DNA of 27,972 nucleotides from Amphimedon queenslandica (Eukaryota > Porifera > Demospongiae > Haplosclerida > Niphatidae), in the NCBI RefSeq assembly GCF_000090795.2, contig NW_003546412.1, positions 1 through 27,972 on the forward strand. The letters are read 5' to 3'. Both the position numbers and the translations under genes were made by a program. Positions within the stretch are counted from its first letter, which is position 1; each line of letters starts with the position of its first letter. This document shows positions 10,251 to 20,075 of the stretch, one piece after another. Below the pieces are notes generated by a model. It saw only the letters and a program-made list of their open reading frames with translations. It did not search any database and was not told the DNA's origin.

Positions 10251-13134
10251 ATGGAGAGATGTATCTGCTGGATCTGTAATACTGCTGCATATCCCTCTCT
10301 CAAAGGAGCCCTAAGGCAAATGGCAGGGACTCATGCTTTTGATCCATGTTTCAGTGTTTGCTGTGGCATTGAGGGTTGTTCAAGGACATATACCAATTTT
10401 TACTCATTCAAGAAACGTGTATTGAAAGCACAGAGAGAAATTAGATCTTTCTCCTTTCAGATACAATAGAACAGAAGTTGAAAGTCCTGTGTCTCCTGTT
10501 ACATGTTCACTGGAGAAAGCTGATGATATGGTTACTGTGACTACATCAGTGACACAGGAATTACATGATATTCATCAATAGCAAAGTTGCTGAAGGATGT
10601 GAGGAAAGTATCTCAGACTGCTATTGATGGTCTTGTTGGCAATATTTCTCTTATGGTACAGCAGATAACAACTCGTATTCAAATGAATGTTTCAGAAGTA
10701 AATGGCTTGGACATGAGGAATATTATTAGCCTACTTGAAGTCTTTTCAGATCCGTTTCAAATTGATGCTTTCAAGCAACTTCATTCAAAGTATTTACAGG
10801 ATCAGTTCTATAAAAACCACCTAAATCTTTTGGTTAGCAAATATTTGATTCAATAATTTGACTTAGACTAACTGTTATAGGAGCCCGAAAGTGTTCTACT
10901 TGGCAGAAGGACAAGTCTTGTAGACTTGTACATCAAATGTCCAGACTTCTGTTAACATTTGCTCCAATTTATATGTACCATATTCCATTACTCAAATCAC
11001 TTGAAACTTTACTAAAAAGCCATTAATTTTAAGAGGTAAGCAATTATGCATTATTGTGCTATTAATAATTTACATGCAATGGTTATGCGTGGCCACAGTC
11101 AAGCAGATCAATTATTATGTCATTTTTGTCATGGATCAGATTTTTAAAATCACCCATTGTTTTCTCTGGACAAGAAATGTTTGCAACTGATGTTGTATTA
11201 TGATGATATGGAGGTTTGTAATCCTTTGGGATCTAAAGTTGAACTTCACAATCTTGGTATGTTATTTTTACATAGCTTATTTTTAAGTTAAAGGATATAG
11301 GTATAATTTATTAGTCTCGGCAATTTAAGTACATATCTTCGGTCACAGTTGACATCAATTAACCTTTTGACAATTGTAAAGATGTCTGCAATAAATCAAT
11401 TTGGTATTGATGTTGTTTTAGAACCATTTATGAGTGAACTGAAAATTCTAGAGCAAGTATGATTATTATATTAATAATTATAATTATGCTTAAAATGTAG
11501 GAAGGAATTCTTATTGAAGTGAATGGACAAAAAGTAAATTTTAAGGGTACAATATCTCTTGCATCTGGTGATAACTTGTCATCGCATTTGCTTGGTGGTT
11601 GTAAGTCACCATCTGGTGCCATTCGTATTTGCAGACATTGCATGGCAACATCAGATGAAGCACAAACTAATGTAATGATAATGTACTTTGATGATTTAAT
11701 GAAACATAATTTTTATATAGTATTTAGAAGGCTATTTTGCTCTAAGAACTCGGGAAACATTCTTATCACTGTTCATTTTTAAGCGGTCCTCTCCGTGATC
11801 ATGCATCTACGACTTATGGCATTTTAAGAAAGTCTATCTGAAATAAATCAAAAAATTTGATGTTGCAGATGGTCTTGTGCAAGATATCATGCACAATATT
11901 CTTGAAGGCTGTGCCCCATATATGGTTAAGGAACTTGTCAAGTCTTTAATTTCTAAGCGTTTTGTTACCCTTCAAGAATTAAATGACCATATTAGCATGT
12001 TTCCATATTCGCCAATTGATGTTAGGAACAAACCTATTGTGATTTCACCAGCAACTCTCAATTCAACTGGTCATTCCATGAAGCAAAAAGGTGTTTAAAT
12101 GTAATTTTACTTACATCAAGTAATGTTAATGCCTAATTTCTCATAGCTGCTCAAATGTGGTGCCTATGTTGCCTGTTACCACTACTGATTGGAGATAAAA
12201 TTCCTGAATCTGATTTAAGATGGCAAAACTTCCTCATACTACTAAGTATTATGGACCTGATATTTGCACCAAAGGTGTCTCAAGATGACATTTCTTATCT
12301 ATCCATCCTGATTCAAGATCATCACTCTTCTTTTTCTCAGCACTATCCATCTTGCAATATTACCCCTAAACTTCATTACATGGTGCACTACCCAACATGG
12401 ATTAGCAGGTAATGCAAGGTTAATTCCTATGTGATATACCACAAATGTTATTACATTGTAGGTGTGGGCCATTAAGTAGGTTTTGATGCACGAGATTTGA
12501 AAGTAAGCATCATTACTTCAAAGAATTGGCTCAGCGGATTCGTTGTTTTAAAAATATACTTCACACTCGCATTACATCATCAGAGGCATTCTTGTTTGTA
12601 TGTAAATTCCTTGAATGAAAGCTTATTGTTAAAAAAGATTATGACAGGCACTTGTAAGTACCATGTACATGTGTAATGGTGTATCAATCTTTTAGCCTCT
12701 GTAGTTAATTTGACAAGCCTCATTTATTATTCTCAATTAATAAATGCTTTGTCTTACGGTAATGATCAAGTGACATGGTATATAACTGGTGTATATGATA
12801 CTTGAAATTGTAAATTATTATTATAGTAGGATGAAATGGATTGAAATATTGGGAACTCGTTACAGATGGGGCTCAATTGTTATGCTTTCTATTAATTTAT
12901 ACCAGTTTTTGGTTTTGTTACTGACATCATACTCTTATATTGAAAAATGACTTTCTTGTGTGTGAAGTTCTCAAAACCATTAGCTTCAATTCACACGATC
13001 ATAGTTATGAAATTAGTCATGATTCATCTCCTTTTTGTTTTGTAAAGCAATTTAACTTAGCTCATTATAATGTACTTTCAATGTATACTAAAACCACTTG
13101 TGATTCTGTTCCATTAAAATACAATGTCATATAA
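10251..13134 (+). pseudogene. C2H2 zinc-finger protein with Tnp2/CACTA-like organisation, decayed
   Basis: The best start is ATG 10251 (MERCICWICN). A finger follows with C-x4-C intact (CCGIEGC), but the two expected His positions read Arg and Gln. The order after that is: a helical region (10590-10832), a block near 11180-11280 (LMLYYDDMEVCNPLGSKVEL), the core block GTISLASGDNLSSHLLGG with CRHCMA (11540-11650), DIMHNILEG (11880-11910), PKLHYMVHYP (12365-12400), a CTRFESKHHYFK block (about 12490-12530), and a C-terminus ending SVPLKYNVI at 13134. The Asp followed by L-x-G and C-x2-C, then a KLH...HYP...GP...FE block, parallels CACTA Tnp2 plus DUF4218 proteins; this is inference. Introns of 48, 44, 56 and 53 bases lie at 10833-10880, 11457-11500, 12091-12146 and 12409-12461. 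In-frame stops (TAG near 10577, TAA near 11145, TGA near 12487) and frameshifts make it a pseudogene. Confidence 0.55.
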
Positions 13135-13650
13135 AAATAACATGATTGTCAATATTGATTTAGTGTGTACAGTACACCTTAAGAGTTTTTAATACACTTA
13201 TACTTTTGTACACTCTAAGTGTACTAGCTTGCAAGTGTATGAGGAACACTTTGGTTATTACAGGGTGGACAAAGAAGAGTCTTCACTCCTCTTTATGGTC
13301 CTCTCTAGCAGCTTTTGCTTCAGTGGTCTCTCTTTTTCCACTACATGGCTTTCTTTTCTTTCTCCCCACTTCCTGTCAACTGGCTTTTTTCAAGCTACCC
13401 ATAATACAATGGATCATATTACTTAATATCTTGGAAAATTTCAAAAAGTGACTCTTGACTTTTCTTTATTTATAAAGGATTGTTGTTAAGATGGCTGCTT
13501 CATGCATGAATGAGTCTATATTGAATTTTATAGGAAGGATCATTTATTTTAATGTGTACACCTATCCAGGATTGTATTCCATGTTTATAAATAAATGTAC
13601 TTTCATGCAATGAAACATTTTGTGTCTGTTTGAAAAGAAATGTAATGTAA
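13135..13650. other. Spacer between two transposase-type pseudogenes
   Basis: Holds open stretches at 13206-13451 on the plus strand that are rich in Ser, Phe and Leu and look compositional. It also holds repeated GTGTAC/AAGTGTAC motifs near 13160-13225 that can pair locally. If the pair to the left is one transposon, its right end should lie here, but I could not pin down a terminal repeat. Confidence 0.35.
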
Positions 13651-14537
13651 ATGGCAGTGGTTATTTGTCCGAGAGTCGGATGCCATTTTTCACCATTATT
13701 TGTCCGTAACACTGACTTCGCAAGTGCAGAAAACAAAATTAAGGCCTGCACAAACGTGAAAAAATTTAGTTCAAAGTATTTAGTAATTTTGTTTGCTTTA
13801 GCAGGCTCTTTTACTACAATTCCATGTTCACAGAAATTATTAGATGCCCATTTAGAAACTGTTTATGTTGGGCAATCGAAAAACAGCTTTAGTACTGTAG
13901 CAGCTTCTCACACTGTCAATAGCGTATGTAGTATAATTGGTTGATTTGTCAAGTTTGTTGTGACTGTCGATTTGGTGGAATGTGGCCTGCAATAAAGCAA
14001 CTGAGATCAAAAAGTGAACCAAGCAATGGTTTGCTAGCCTTTTTGAAAGAGAAGAGAAGGAAAGACAGATTGTGTAATGAAATAGTTAAGTTTTTAGCAA
14101 TTAATAATGTTGGCTGGTGTGATCCTGAATTTGGCAAACCATTTATTTGTGACCTTTGTAATGTACTATGGTACATTGATGGCCACCATGAGGTACTTGC
14201 AAGTCGTTCATGCCTAATTCCATCTCTATTCATGTCAATTGTTGGGTTTAACAAGCCTGAACTCAGCAAGCATCGCAAAAAATCCATATCAAATATAAGT
14301 AAAGATAAACTAGTGGAATATTCTACCATATTACAAAATTATGTGGTAAGCAGTTGGATCGAGCTGGCTGAGTGGTCATTTTTAAAAGAGGGATTAGTCA
14401 CTCTAGTGGAATCATTAGCATCATATGCATCTTATTTGTCCATGAGGAATAAAGCAATCAATGTTCACCATTCCTCTCCAAAGCCATTGGTTTCCTTTTC
14501 TGATGCCCAATCTGTAAAATCTATTAAAAGTTCTTAA
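13651..14537 (+). pseudogene. N-terminal part of a sponge/cnidarian-type DDE transposase
   Basis: The frame from ATG 13651 reads through a hydrophobic block (YLVILFALAGSFTTIPCSQK) and then breaks near 13930-13945. It continues in a second frame with CQVCCDCRFGGMWPAIKQLR and a long block to 14537 that includes FICDLCNVLWYIDG. Paired Cys motifs (CQVCCDC, CDLC) suggest metal binding. This layout precedes the catalytic core in a large DDE family that I associate with sponge, coral and mollusc genomes; I cannot give its formal name. The single frame change near 13940 is more like a one-base indel than an intron, because any GT-AG intron there would be only about 20-30 bases. The gene continues directly into 14538-16108. 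Confidence 0.55.
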
Positions 14538-16108
14538 GATATGTCTCCTTTACTGACAGAATTAGATAAGCTATTAAATTGAGTTCTTACTGCACTCATA
14601 TTTTTGGTATTGATTATACACCAGATGACAAACGCTGTCAATATCTTTTCATGAGAGAGCTAGAGGTGTTTCAGAACATACATATCTATGTACTTATACT
14701 CATCCCTCTGATGTTGGTAACTATTACTTCATTTAAAAAGTACCATTATCTGTTGCTGATATGAAAAATTCTTTTGATAATTTGACACTTATTGAAGAAA
14801 TCAAGAAAGAAATACCAGTTTATCATACACGTGCAATGAAAAAAGAGTTTTTCACTTTATATGGCCAAATTTCTCTAGAAAGTAATCCATACTTACTGCA
14901 TAGTATGTATAATGCATTAACTAAAGACTCTTCAAACTTTGAACCACTGCAGAGAGAGAGATTGATGTACGTGTACAAGAGGCATTTTTGGCAGAAGACA
15001 TGGATATATTATTGATTTACGACAATTGAATTCATCGAGTGAAGACAACTTTGGCTTATTTTGGGCTAAGTGCAATAAATATCTCACTACTTGCACAACT
15101 GTACATTAGCGAAGTCATGATACTGAATCTTTTATGGAGAAAGCAATTTCAGTGCGAAATTTGATTGAACAAGTGAATATAATGTTTCCTGAAGGAACGC
15201 CAGTTCTATCTAAGTCTTGGGTGCATTTTAATTTTTTCCCAAGGAACCCTCTTACTGTTCCTGCCAAGCAGTACAGAAATCAACTACAAGCTAAACATGT
15301 GATCCAGAAAAGACAATTCAGGAAGACTGATATTGATGCACACTATTGTTCAGCTCTATTCAGATATATGAGGGAATATGCTATCAAACTCAGAAGTGTT
15401 GCTTTGTTCATTTGTTGAGATGATAAGCATCGTATAAAAGTTGGAGAACCTGGTTTTCTTTTAGCAGCAGGACGTTAAGTTATTGTCTCTCTAAATGAAA
15501 CATTTTATGTAGCAGACCATGATTTCAGTAAATTGAGTCTTATACCAAGTGTAACTTTACTGGTAGATGTTCCGGTAACAATGGCAGGTTCGTGGTATAG
15601 AGGACTAGCTTGTGTTGGTATTAAAGATGCTATTTTTGAGGCTTCATCAAAACTGAGGCATGCTACTGAGCTGTATCACTATTTGTTGCCAAATATGGTT
15701 GGACAGCATGCTCTTTTCATTTATTCAGATGGTGGGCCGGACCATAGGCTTACTTATGTCAGTGTACAGCTATCATTAATAGCACTTTATCTTAATTTGG
15801 ACTTGTTGCTGCTAGGACTGCACCATCTCATTCATGGGCCAATCCAGTTGAGATAATCATATCAACAATAAACCTTGGTTTGCATTGTGTTGGTGTGATG
15901 AGGAAAGAAAAAGAAGATAAAGTTTTTGAGAGGATAAAAATTCTAAAAGAGCTCACGGCCAATTGTATTGATCATAAAGATGCACACTTAAACCTGTCAA
16001 AGAGCTCATAGAATCTATTTTACTGAGGTTAGAAAGGAAGAGAAGTTTATAATATTTCGAAGTGCATCAGAGTGGCAGATTGAACAATTTTGGGAAATAC
16101 TATTACAG
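14538..16108 (+). pseudogene. DDE transposase catalytic core, decayed
   Basis: RNase H-like transposase core. Visible landmarks in order: IPVYHTRAMKKEFFTLYGQI (14810-14870), the conserved QARQF-like block read here as QLQAKHVIQKRQFRKTDID (15290-15335), DDKHRIKVGEPG (15419-15454, first Asp), SDGGPDHRLTYVSVQLSLIA (15725-15784, second Asp at 15728-15730), and ARTAPSHSWANPVE (Glu at 15850-15852). The spacing is about 103 residues between the Asps and about 40 to the Glu. Damage: TGA at 15416-15418 immediately before the first catalytic Asp pair, TAA at 15476-15478, TAG near 15109, frameshifts near 14690, 15010 and 15810, and a stop near 16010. The third catalytic residue lies in a different frame from the first two, so this copy cannot encode an active enzyme. 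The segment ends at a CAG|GT donor. Confidence 0.7.
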
Positions 16109-16796
16109 GTTACCAAAAATAATCACTTTATTGTCATATGCATGGGATGGGATAATAATTGTAAGAGTAATGTTCACATCTGGTACTGCAATAGTAAATT
16201 TTTACCGTAATTACATTGGTAAGTAGCTACATGTAATTCATTAATTAACACAATAATTGTTGTAGTATCCCAGAGTTTACATGCAGGCTAATAGGACCCT
16301 GATTTTTATTTTAATGTAATGTGTTGTCATAGATTCCTAGACTTAATTATTGGTTGTATGTCATGACTACAGTACATGTAGTTCCACCATTAATTGTGTT
16401 AATGTAAAATAATTTGTGTACTGGCATAAGTGTCTTTATTTTTGTTGGCAGTTGTTTATTATGACTGATTATTGCAATTTGTTGTCTGTACATATGCATC
16501 GTGTACATGTACATGTAATGTCAGATTACAGGGTATTTTTAGACCTTGCTTATGCTGAAGGGCATGTGTCCTAGCATGCCTACACTACAGATTGCTGTCA
16601 CTACTAAAATTGTTGAGTGTTAATATTTAGATATTTCTCCTGGCCTAAATTATTAGGTCATTGTGTGACTATTGACTAGTTATAATGATTAAGTGTATAT
16701 TTATTCTCTTCTCTATACATACATTGTATAGCTTTTAATGATAATGTGGTACAAATTCTACATGTGTAATTATAGTAAAATTATACCCCAATACAG
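16109..16796 (+). other. Intron of the DDE transposase pseudogene
   Basis: Bounded by a TTACAG|GTTACC donor and an AATACAG|GTT acceptor that would join the end of the catalytic core to the stretch starting VDSLLTKDCTSKE. At 688 bases it is much longer than the other introns here. It is AT-rich, with scattered ACATGTAC palindromes near 16370 and 16505, and I see no gene within it. An insertion that enlarged a short intron is possible. Confidence 0.4.
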
Positions 16797-17094
16797 GTTG
16801 ATTCATTATTAACTAAAGATTGTACATCAAAGGAGTCCATTTAGAATCTATCTTCATTAAATACTTCATTAATCACTGCTGTGTATTGACCAAGTACTCC
16901 CTCACTATGAAGAAATGTGGCGAAAGTGACTGCTTGATATGTAAACCAGTTAGAATGCCTACAGATACTTTTACAGGTTGGCATGTCTTTAATGTTCACA
17001 TCACATGTACAGTAAATGTTCAAATAAGAGCCAGGGCTTTTATTTCATTCCAGTGCAAAAAAATTGCGTAAAATAAATAAAGAAAAAGTAAAAC

Positions 17095-17139
17095 TGGGAT
17101 TCGAATCTTCAATGCACTCAGCTTAACAAGTGAGGCCAT
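17095..17139 (-). other. tRNA-like B-box segment, possible SINE fragment
   Basis: On the minus strand the sequence GATTCGAATCCCAG (a near-consensus polymerase III B box) follows TGGCCTCACTTG, which loosely resembles an A box. The spacing between the two is about 31 bases, shorter than in a functional tRNA gene, and there is no full cloverleaf. It sits in an intron of the DDE pseudogene. A tRNA-derived SINE remnant is the best reading. Confidence 0.25.
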
Positions 17140-17714
17140 TTGGGACAATCTAAAGATTAAGGGACTTCTATTGAGTAAAAATATGCGCATCTATACTTGG
17201 AGATTCTTAGTACTAGGCGTTTATTCAAGCCCGACCTTTATTTAAACATTTACGCACATTTGTATGATTATGTGATATGAGGTTTTATGATTATTTTATT
17301 GTTTATATAGGTGTGTACCCATTGCCTAATGCTATAATTGGAGAAGATGGTCATACAGCATTTTCTTCTATTTTTGGTCAAAATTTAGCTAATCCTGGAG
17401 CTCCTTCTGAACTACCAGCTGTAAAAAAGGATACAAGTGCTTAACAATTCAATGCCGCACAACAACATGCTAAAAACACTGACACTATTGTTTTATGTGA
17501 AAAGTGTGGTATGTTGAGATTAGTATTTTCAAAGAAGTTAAGTGCTTAGAACAGAGTTCATTTGGCAAATCTATTCAAGGACATATGTTATTCTTGTGGA
17601 GCATCTTTTGATGATATTGACCATCCCCTGTCTTTGAAGTGTATCTGTATTAAGTCTCATAAATGCTATGATCCCATGGAAAAGCTATATTATTCAGCAG
17701 GCTTTGAATCCATA

Positions 17715-17953
17715 TGTGACCATAATTGACAAAAGGGCCCTTATGGCGGATTTTAAAATTGATCGTTACAATGGAAAATATCATCCTGTGAGTGCTCTGT
17801 TAGTGAACTATTGTTTCTAAAAGTTTCATGGTAACTTTTTGCATCCTGTGGAGTAATTTTATGATAAATGGGGCTCAGGAAGTTGGATTTCTTAGGCTAG
17901 AAAGACAAATTTCACTACCCGCCATAAGGTACCTTTTGTCAATTATGGTCACA
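17715..17953 (+). mobile_element. 239-base MITE, copy 2, inserted in the transposase C-terminal exon
   Basis: Starts TGTGACCATAATTGAC, ends GTCAATTATGGTCACA, and is exactly 239 bases. It is flanked by TA on both sides (ccaTA before, TAtgta after), consistent with a TA target duplication as in Tc1/mariner-type elements. Removing the element and one TA leaves the codons of ...FESI followed directly by CIYC... in the same frame, so the insertion split an exon that was continuous. The left end carries GGGCCC and the right end GGTACC in the terminal repeat. Confidence 0.93.
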
Positions 17954-18107
17954 TATGTATATATTGTGCTGCTTTATGTGACAGTAATGATAGTTACTCT
18001 CATCAGTGTGAGGAATGCACAAAGCCTTGACTTTTGAGACAGACGTAAAAATTGTTGAGAAAAAAATTTTTTTTTATTAATTAAAAATGTTTATAATAAA
18101 TAACTAG

Positions 18108-18377
18108 CACCATCCCGCATCTAGGTGGAGTCTGAGAAACAAGGAATTTAATCATGGTGGCCTAGCAACACAATACTATTTTGTACCTATAGCATCACGG
18201 AGATATCTATTAGACAAATGTAGATCTACCACTGCGGTGGCTACCTCGTCAGGCTCATCTTCAAACTCTTCTTCTATGCTCTGCTTTGATTCTTCTTTAG
18301 TTCCGGCAGAAACAGTCAATTTCATTGACACAGTGGAAGATGTGTTTTATTATTTAAGAGCAAATGGATTTGGTTAA
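18108..18377 (+). pseudogene. Probable terminal exon of the DDE transposase
   Basis: The frame is open for 89 codons and ends at a TAA (18375-18377). It has no early ATG, but acceptor-like AGs lie at AACTAG (18107) and ATCTAG. It reads NKEFNHGGLATQYYFVPIAS, then a Ser/Thr-rich stretch (TTAVATSSGSSSNSSS), then LVPAETVNFIDTVEDVFYYL. Composition is clearly protein-like. Its position directly after the Cys-rich tail makes it the likely last exon of that gene. The alternative is an unrelated exon fragment. Confidence 0.4.
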
Positions 18378-18406
18378 AAATTGTGGAAAAGTTATATAAT
18401 TATATA

Positions 18407-18645
18407 TGTGACCATAATTGACAAAAGGGCCCTTATGGCGGATTTTAAAATTGATTGTTATAATGGAAAATATCAACCTGTGAGTGCTTTGTTAGACAAT
18501 CATCATTTCTAAAAGTTTCATGGTAACTTTTTGCATCCTGTGGAGTAATTTTATGATAAATGGGGCTCAGGAAGTTGGATTTCTTAGGATAGAATGACAA
18601 ATTTCACAACCCGCCATAAGGTACCTTTTGTTAATTACGGTCACA
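18407..18645 (+). mobile_element. 239-base MITE, copy 3
   Basis: Same length, ends and orientation as copy 2, 453 bases further along. Flanked by TA on both sides (tataTA before, TAttta after). It differs from copy 2 by scattered substitutions, including TTAATTACGG in the right terminal repeat. Because copies 2 and 3 face the same way and bracket the last exon, recombination between them could delete it. Confidence 0.93.
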
Positions 18646-19189
18646 TATTTATAGTATTTTGTCGTTTCATGTTAAGTCATATGCTTTAGATTAATGATTA
18701 TGATGGTGTCAGAAATTGATAAATTTAAGCATTTGGTCCCTCAGAGTGGTCTACGTATGAGAATAAAGAGGACTGTACAAAAAGTAGAGTAATAGAAATA
18801 ATGTACAGATGTAACATATGTTTAATGACAAGCAGGAAACTCAATCACCACTCAATTTACTCCATACAAAATCTCTACCTGAATATTCATTTTGTCAATC
18901 ATATGAAGTGGACACTAGTGATCCATTTAAGTCTTCTTTAGAACTAGGAGAACTAACAGTACACTTTCATTACTAAAGGCAAGTATGTCTTTAGTCAGAT
19001 ACAAAGAAGGATGTAAAACATTTTCTAATAATAGCACACCTAATTATTGAAATATTGTACAGTATTATAGATGATTATCGATGAAAAATTTAATATAAGA
19101 AAGGTAGAGAAAGTTTCAGGGGAGGAAGAAGATAGTTCCATTGACTAATTGTGGGTAAAATGAATTTCAATAAGTAGATATCTTGCAAG
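18646..19189. other. AT-rich stretch, probably the 3' tail of a minus-strand LINE
   Basis: No sustained frame. Because the reverse transcriptase fragment to the right reads leftwards, this stretch would hold its 3' coding remnant and untranslated tail. I could not locate a poly(A) tract or terminal repeat that would mark its end. Confidence 0.3.
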
Positions 19190-19757
19190 TGATGTAAGAA
19201 AAGTTGCAGTTATTATTAGATTAAAAATAATAGCCGGAGGCAGGTTTAAATTGTAGAGGATGGATTTTGGTAAATGAAAGATTTTGATTCATCGTAAGCT
19301 GGACAATTTTAAATTTATATCGCCAATGAGACAGGGAAATAAGGTGAGACATTTAGGAGATGTTGGTATGGGAAAGACCATAATTTTAAGGCTACTTTGA
19401 AGCGGAAATGCTAAACAGCCTCAGTTGTGATGAGACTTGTCACGAAAGGATCCCAAATTGAGGAAGCATACTTCAAAATTGGCCAAACTAGTGTCACACA
19501 CATAGATGAAGAATAGTCTCCGTAGATCAATGCCTGTAATAGTTGCAATATGTTAGTCCAAGTTTTTTTCTAGCTTTTTTGATCATGAACGATGTGTTTG
19601 TTCAAGGATAATGTAGATGTAAAGATTAAGCCAAGATATTTATAAGAAAATGCACAATCAATAAGTGATTGATTTAGATAAAGGAGTGGAAGAGTATGAA
19701 AGACTGAGTGACGTGAAAGGGAAAATATCATGTATTTTGACTTAGAGGTGTTTAGAG
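19190..19757 (-). pseudogene. Non-LTR retrotransposon reverse transcriptase, C-terminal fragment
   Basis: Reading leftwards from 19757, one frame gives LNTSKSKYMIFSLSR and then SYKYLGLIFTSTLSLNKHI, the hallmark block after the catalytic palm of LINE reverse transcriptases. After a stop and a frame change it gives TLVWPILKYASSIWDPFVTS, the equally typical 'thumb' block (R-P-x-L-E-Y-A-x-x-x-W-D-P in relatives). The catalytic F-A-D-D motif would lie further right, but the sequence changes abruptly into the 10-base minisatellite, so the copy is 5'-truncated or interrupted. CR1/Jockey/RTE-type groups cannot be separated on this fragment. Confidence 0.6.
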
Positions 19758-20075
19758 GTTAACAGTTGTTATGCATGGTTAACAGTGGTTAATCATGGTT
19801 AACAGTGGTTATGCATGGTTATCAGTAGTTAATTAGGGTTAACAGTGGTTAATTATGGTTAATCATGGTTAACAGAGGTTAATCATGGTTAACAGTGGTT
19901 AATTATGGTTAAGCATGGTTATCAGTGGTTATTCATGGTTATCAGTGGTTATTCATGGTTATCAGTGGTTATGCATGGTTGTCAGTGGTTAATCATGGTT
20001 GACAGTGGTTATTTATGGTTAACAGTAGTTATGCATGGTTATCAGTGGTTAATGTTAATTATGGTTAATAGTGGA
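19757..20075. repeat. Minisatellite with an exact 10-base period
   Basis: About 30 consecutive 10-base units, each ending GGTT with few exceptions, run from 19757 to about 20050 without a single insertion or deletion; a slightly disturbed tail reaches about 20075. Units mostly alternate between a CAGT type (AACAGTGGTT, ATCAGTGGTT) and a CAT type (AATCATGGTT, ATGCATGGTT), giving a 20-base higher-order unit, with a few slips. A frame inside it encodes a Trp/Tyr/Val-rich repeat, which is a consequence of the array and not a gene. Confidence 0.95.

Larger units (their letters stand above)
16797..18037 (+). pseudogene. C-terminal zinc-binding part of the DDE transposase, split by a MITE
   Basis: Two exons joined by a GT-AG intron at 16977-17310. 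The first reads MKKCGESDCLICKPVRMPTD, a Cys cluster. The second (17311-17714) reads YPLPNAIIGEDGHTAFSSIF and later CEKCGMLRLVFSKK, KDICYSCGASFDDID and EKLYYSAGFESI. Coding sense then resumes after the MITE at 17954 with CIYCAALCDS and CEEC before a stop. At least five C-x2-C pairs are visible, suggesting a treble-clef or RING-like metal-binding tail. Extra stops (TAA near 17444, TAG near 17548) and a frameshift near 16850 show that decay also occurred independently of the insertion. Confidence 0.6.

Noticed and set aside
13949..14329. 126-codon minus-strand open frame
   Set aside because: Antisense of the DDE transposase N-terminal part, which has Cys motifs and continues into the catalytic core.
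17095..17139. Functional tRNA gene
   Set aside because: Only a B box and a weak A box at too short a spacing; no cloverleaf.
17828..18037. 69-codon open frame on the plus strand
   Set aside because: It runs from inside MITE copy 2 into the downstream exon and is an artefact of the insertion.
19757..20075. Telomere-like repeat
   Set aside because: Units contain GGTTA but the period is 10 and TTAGGG appears only once by substitution.
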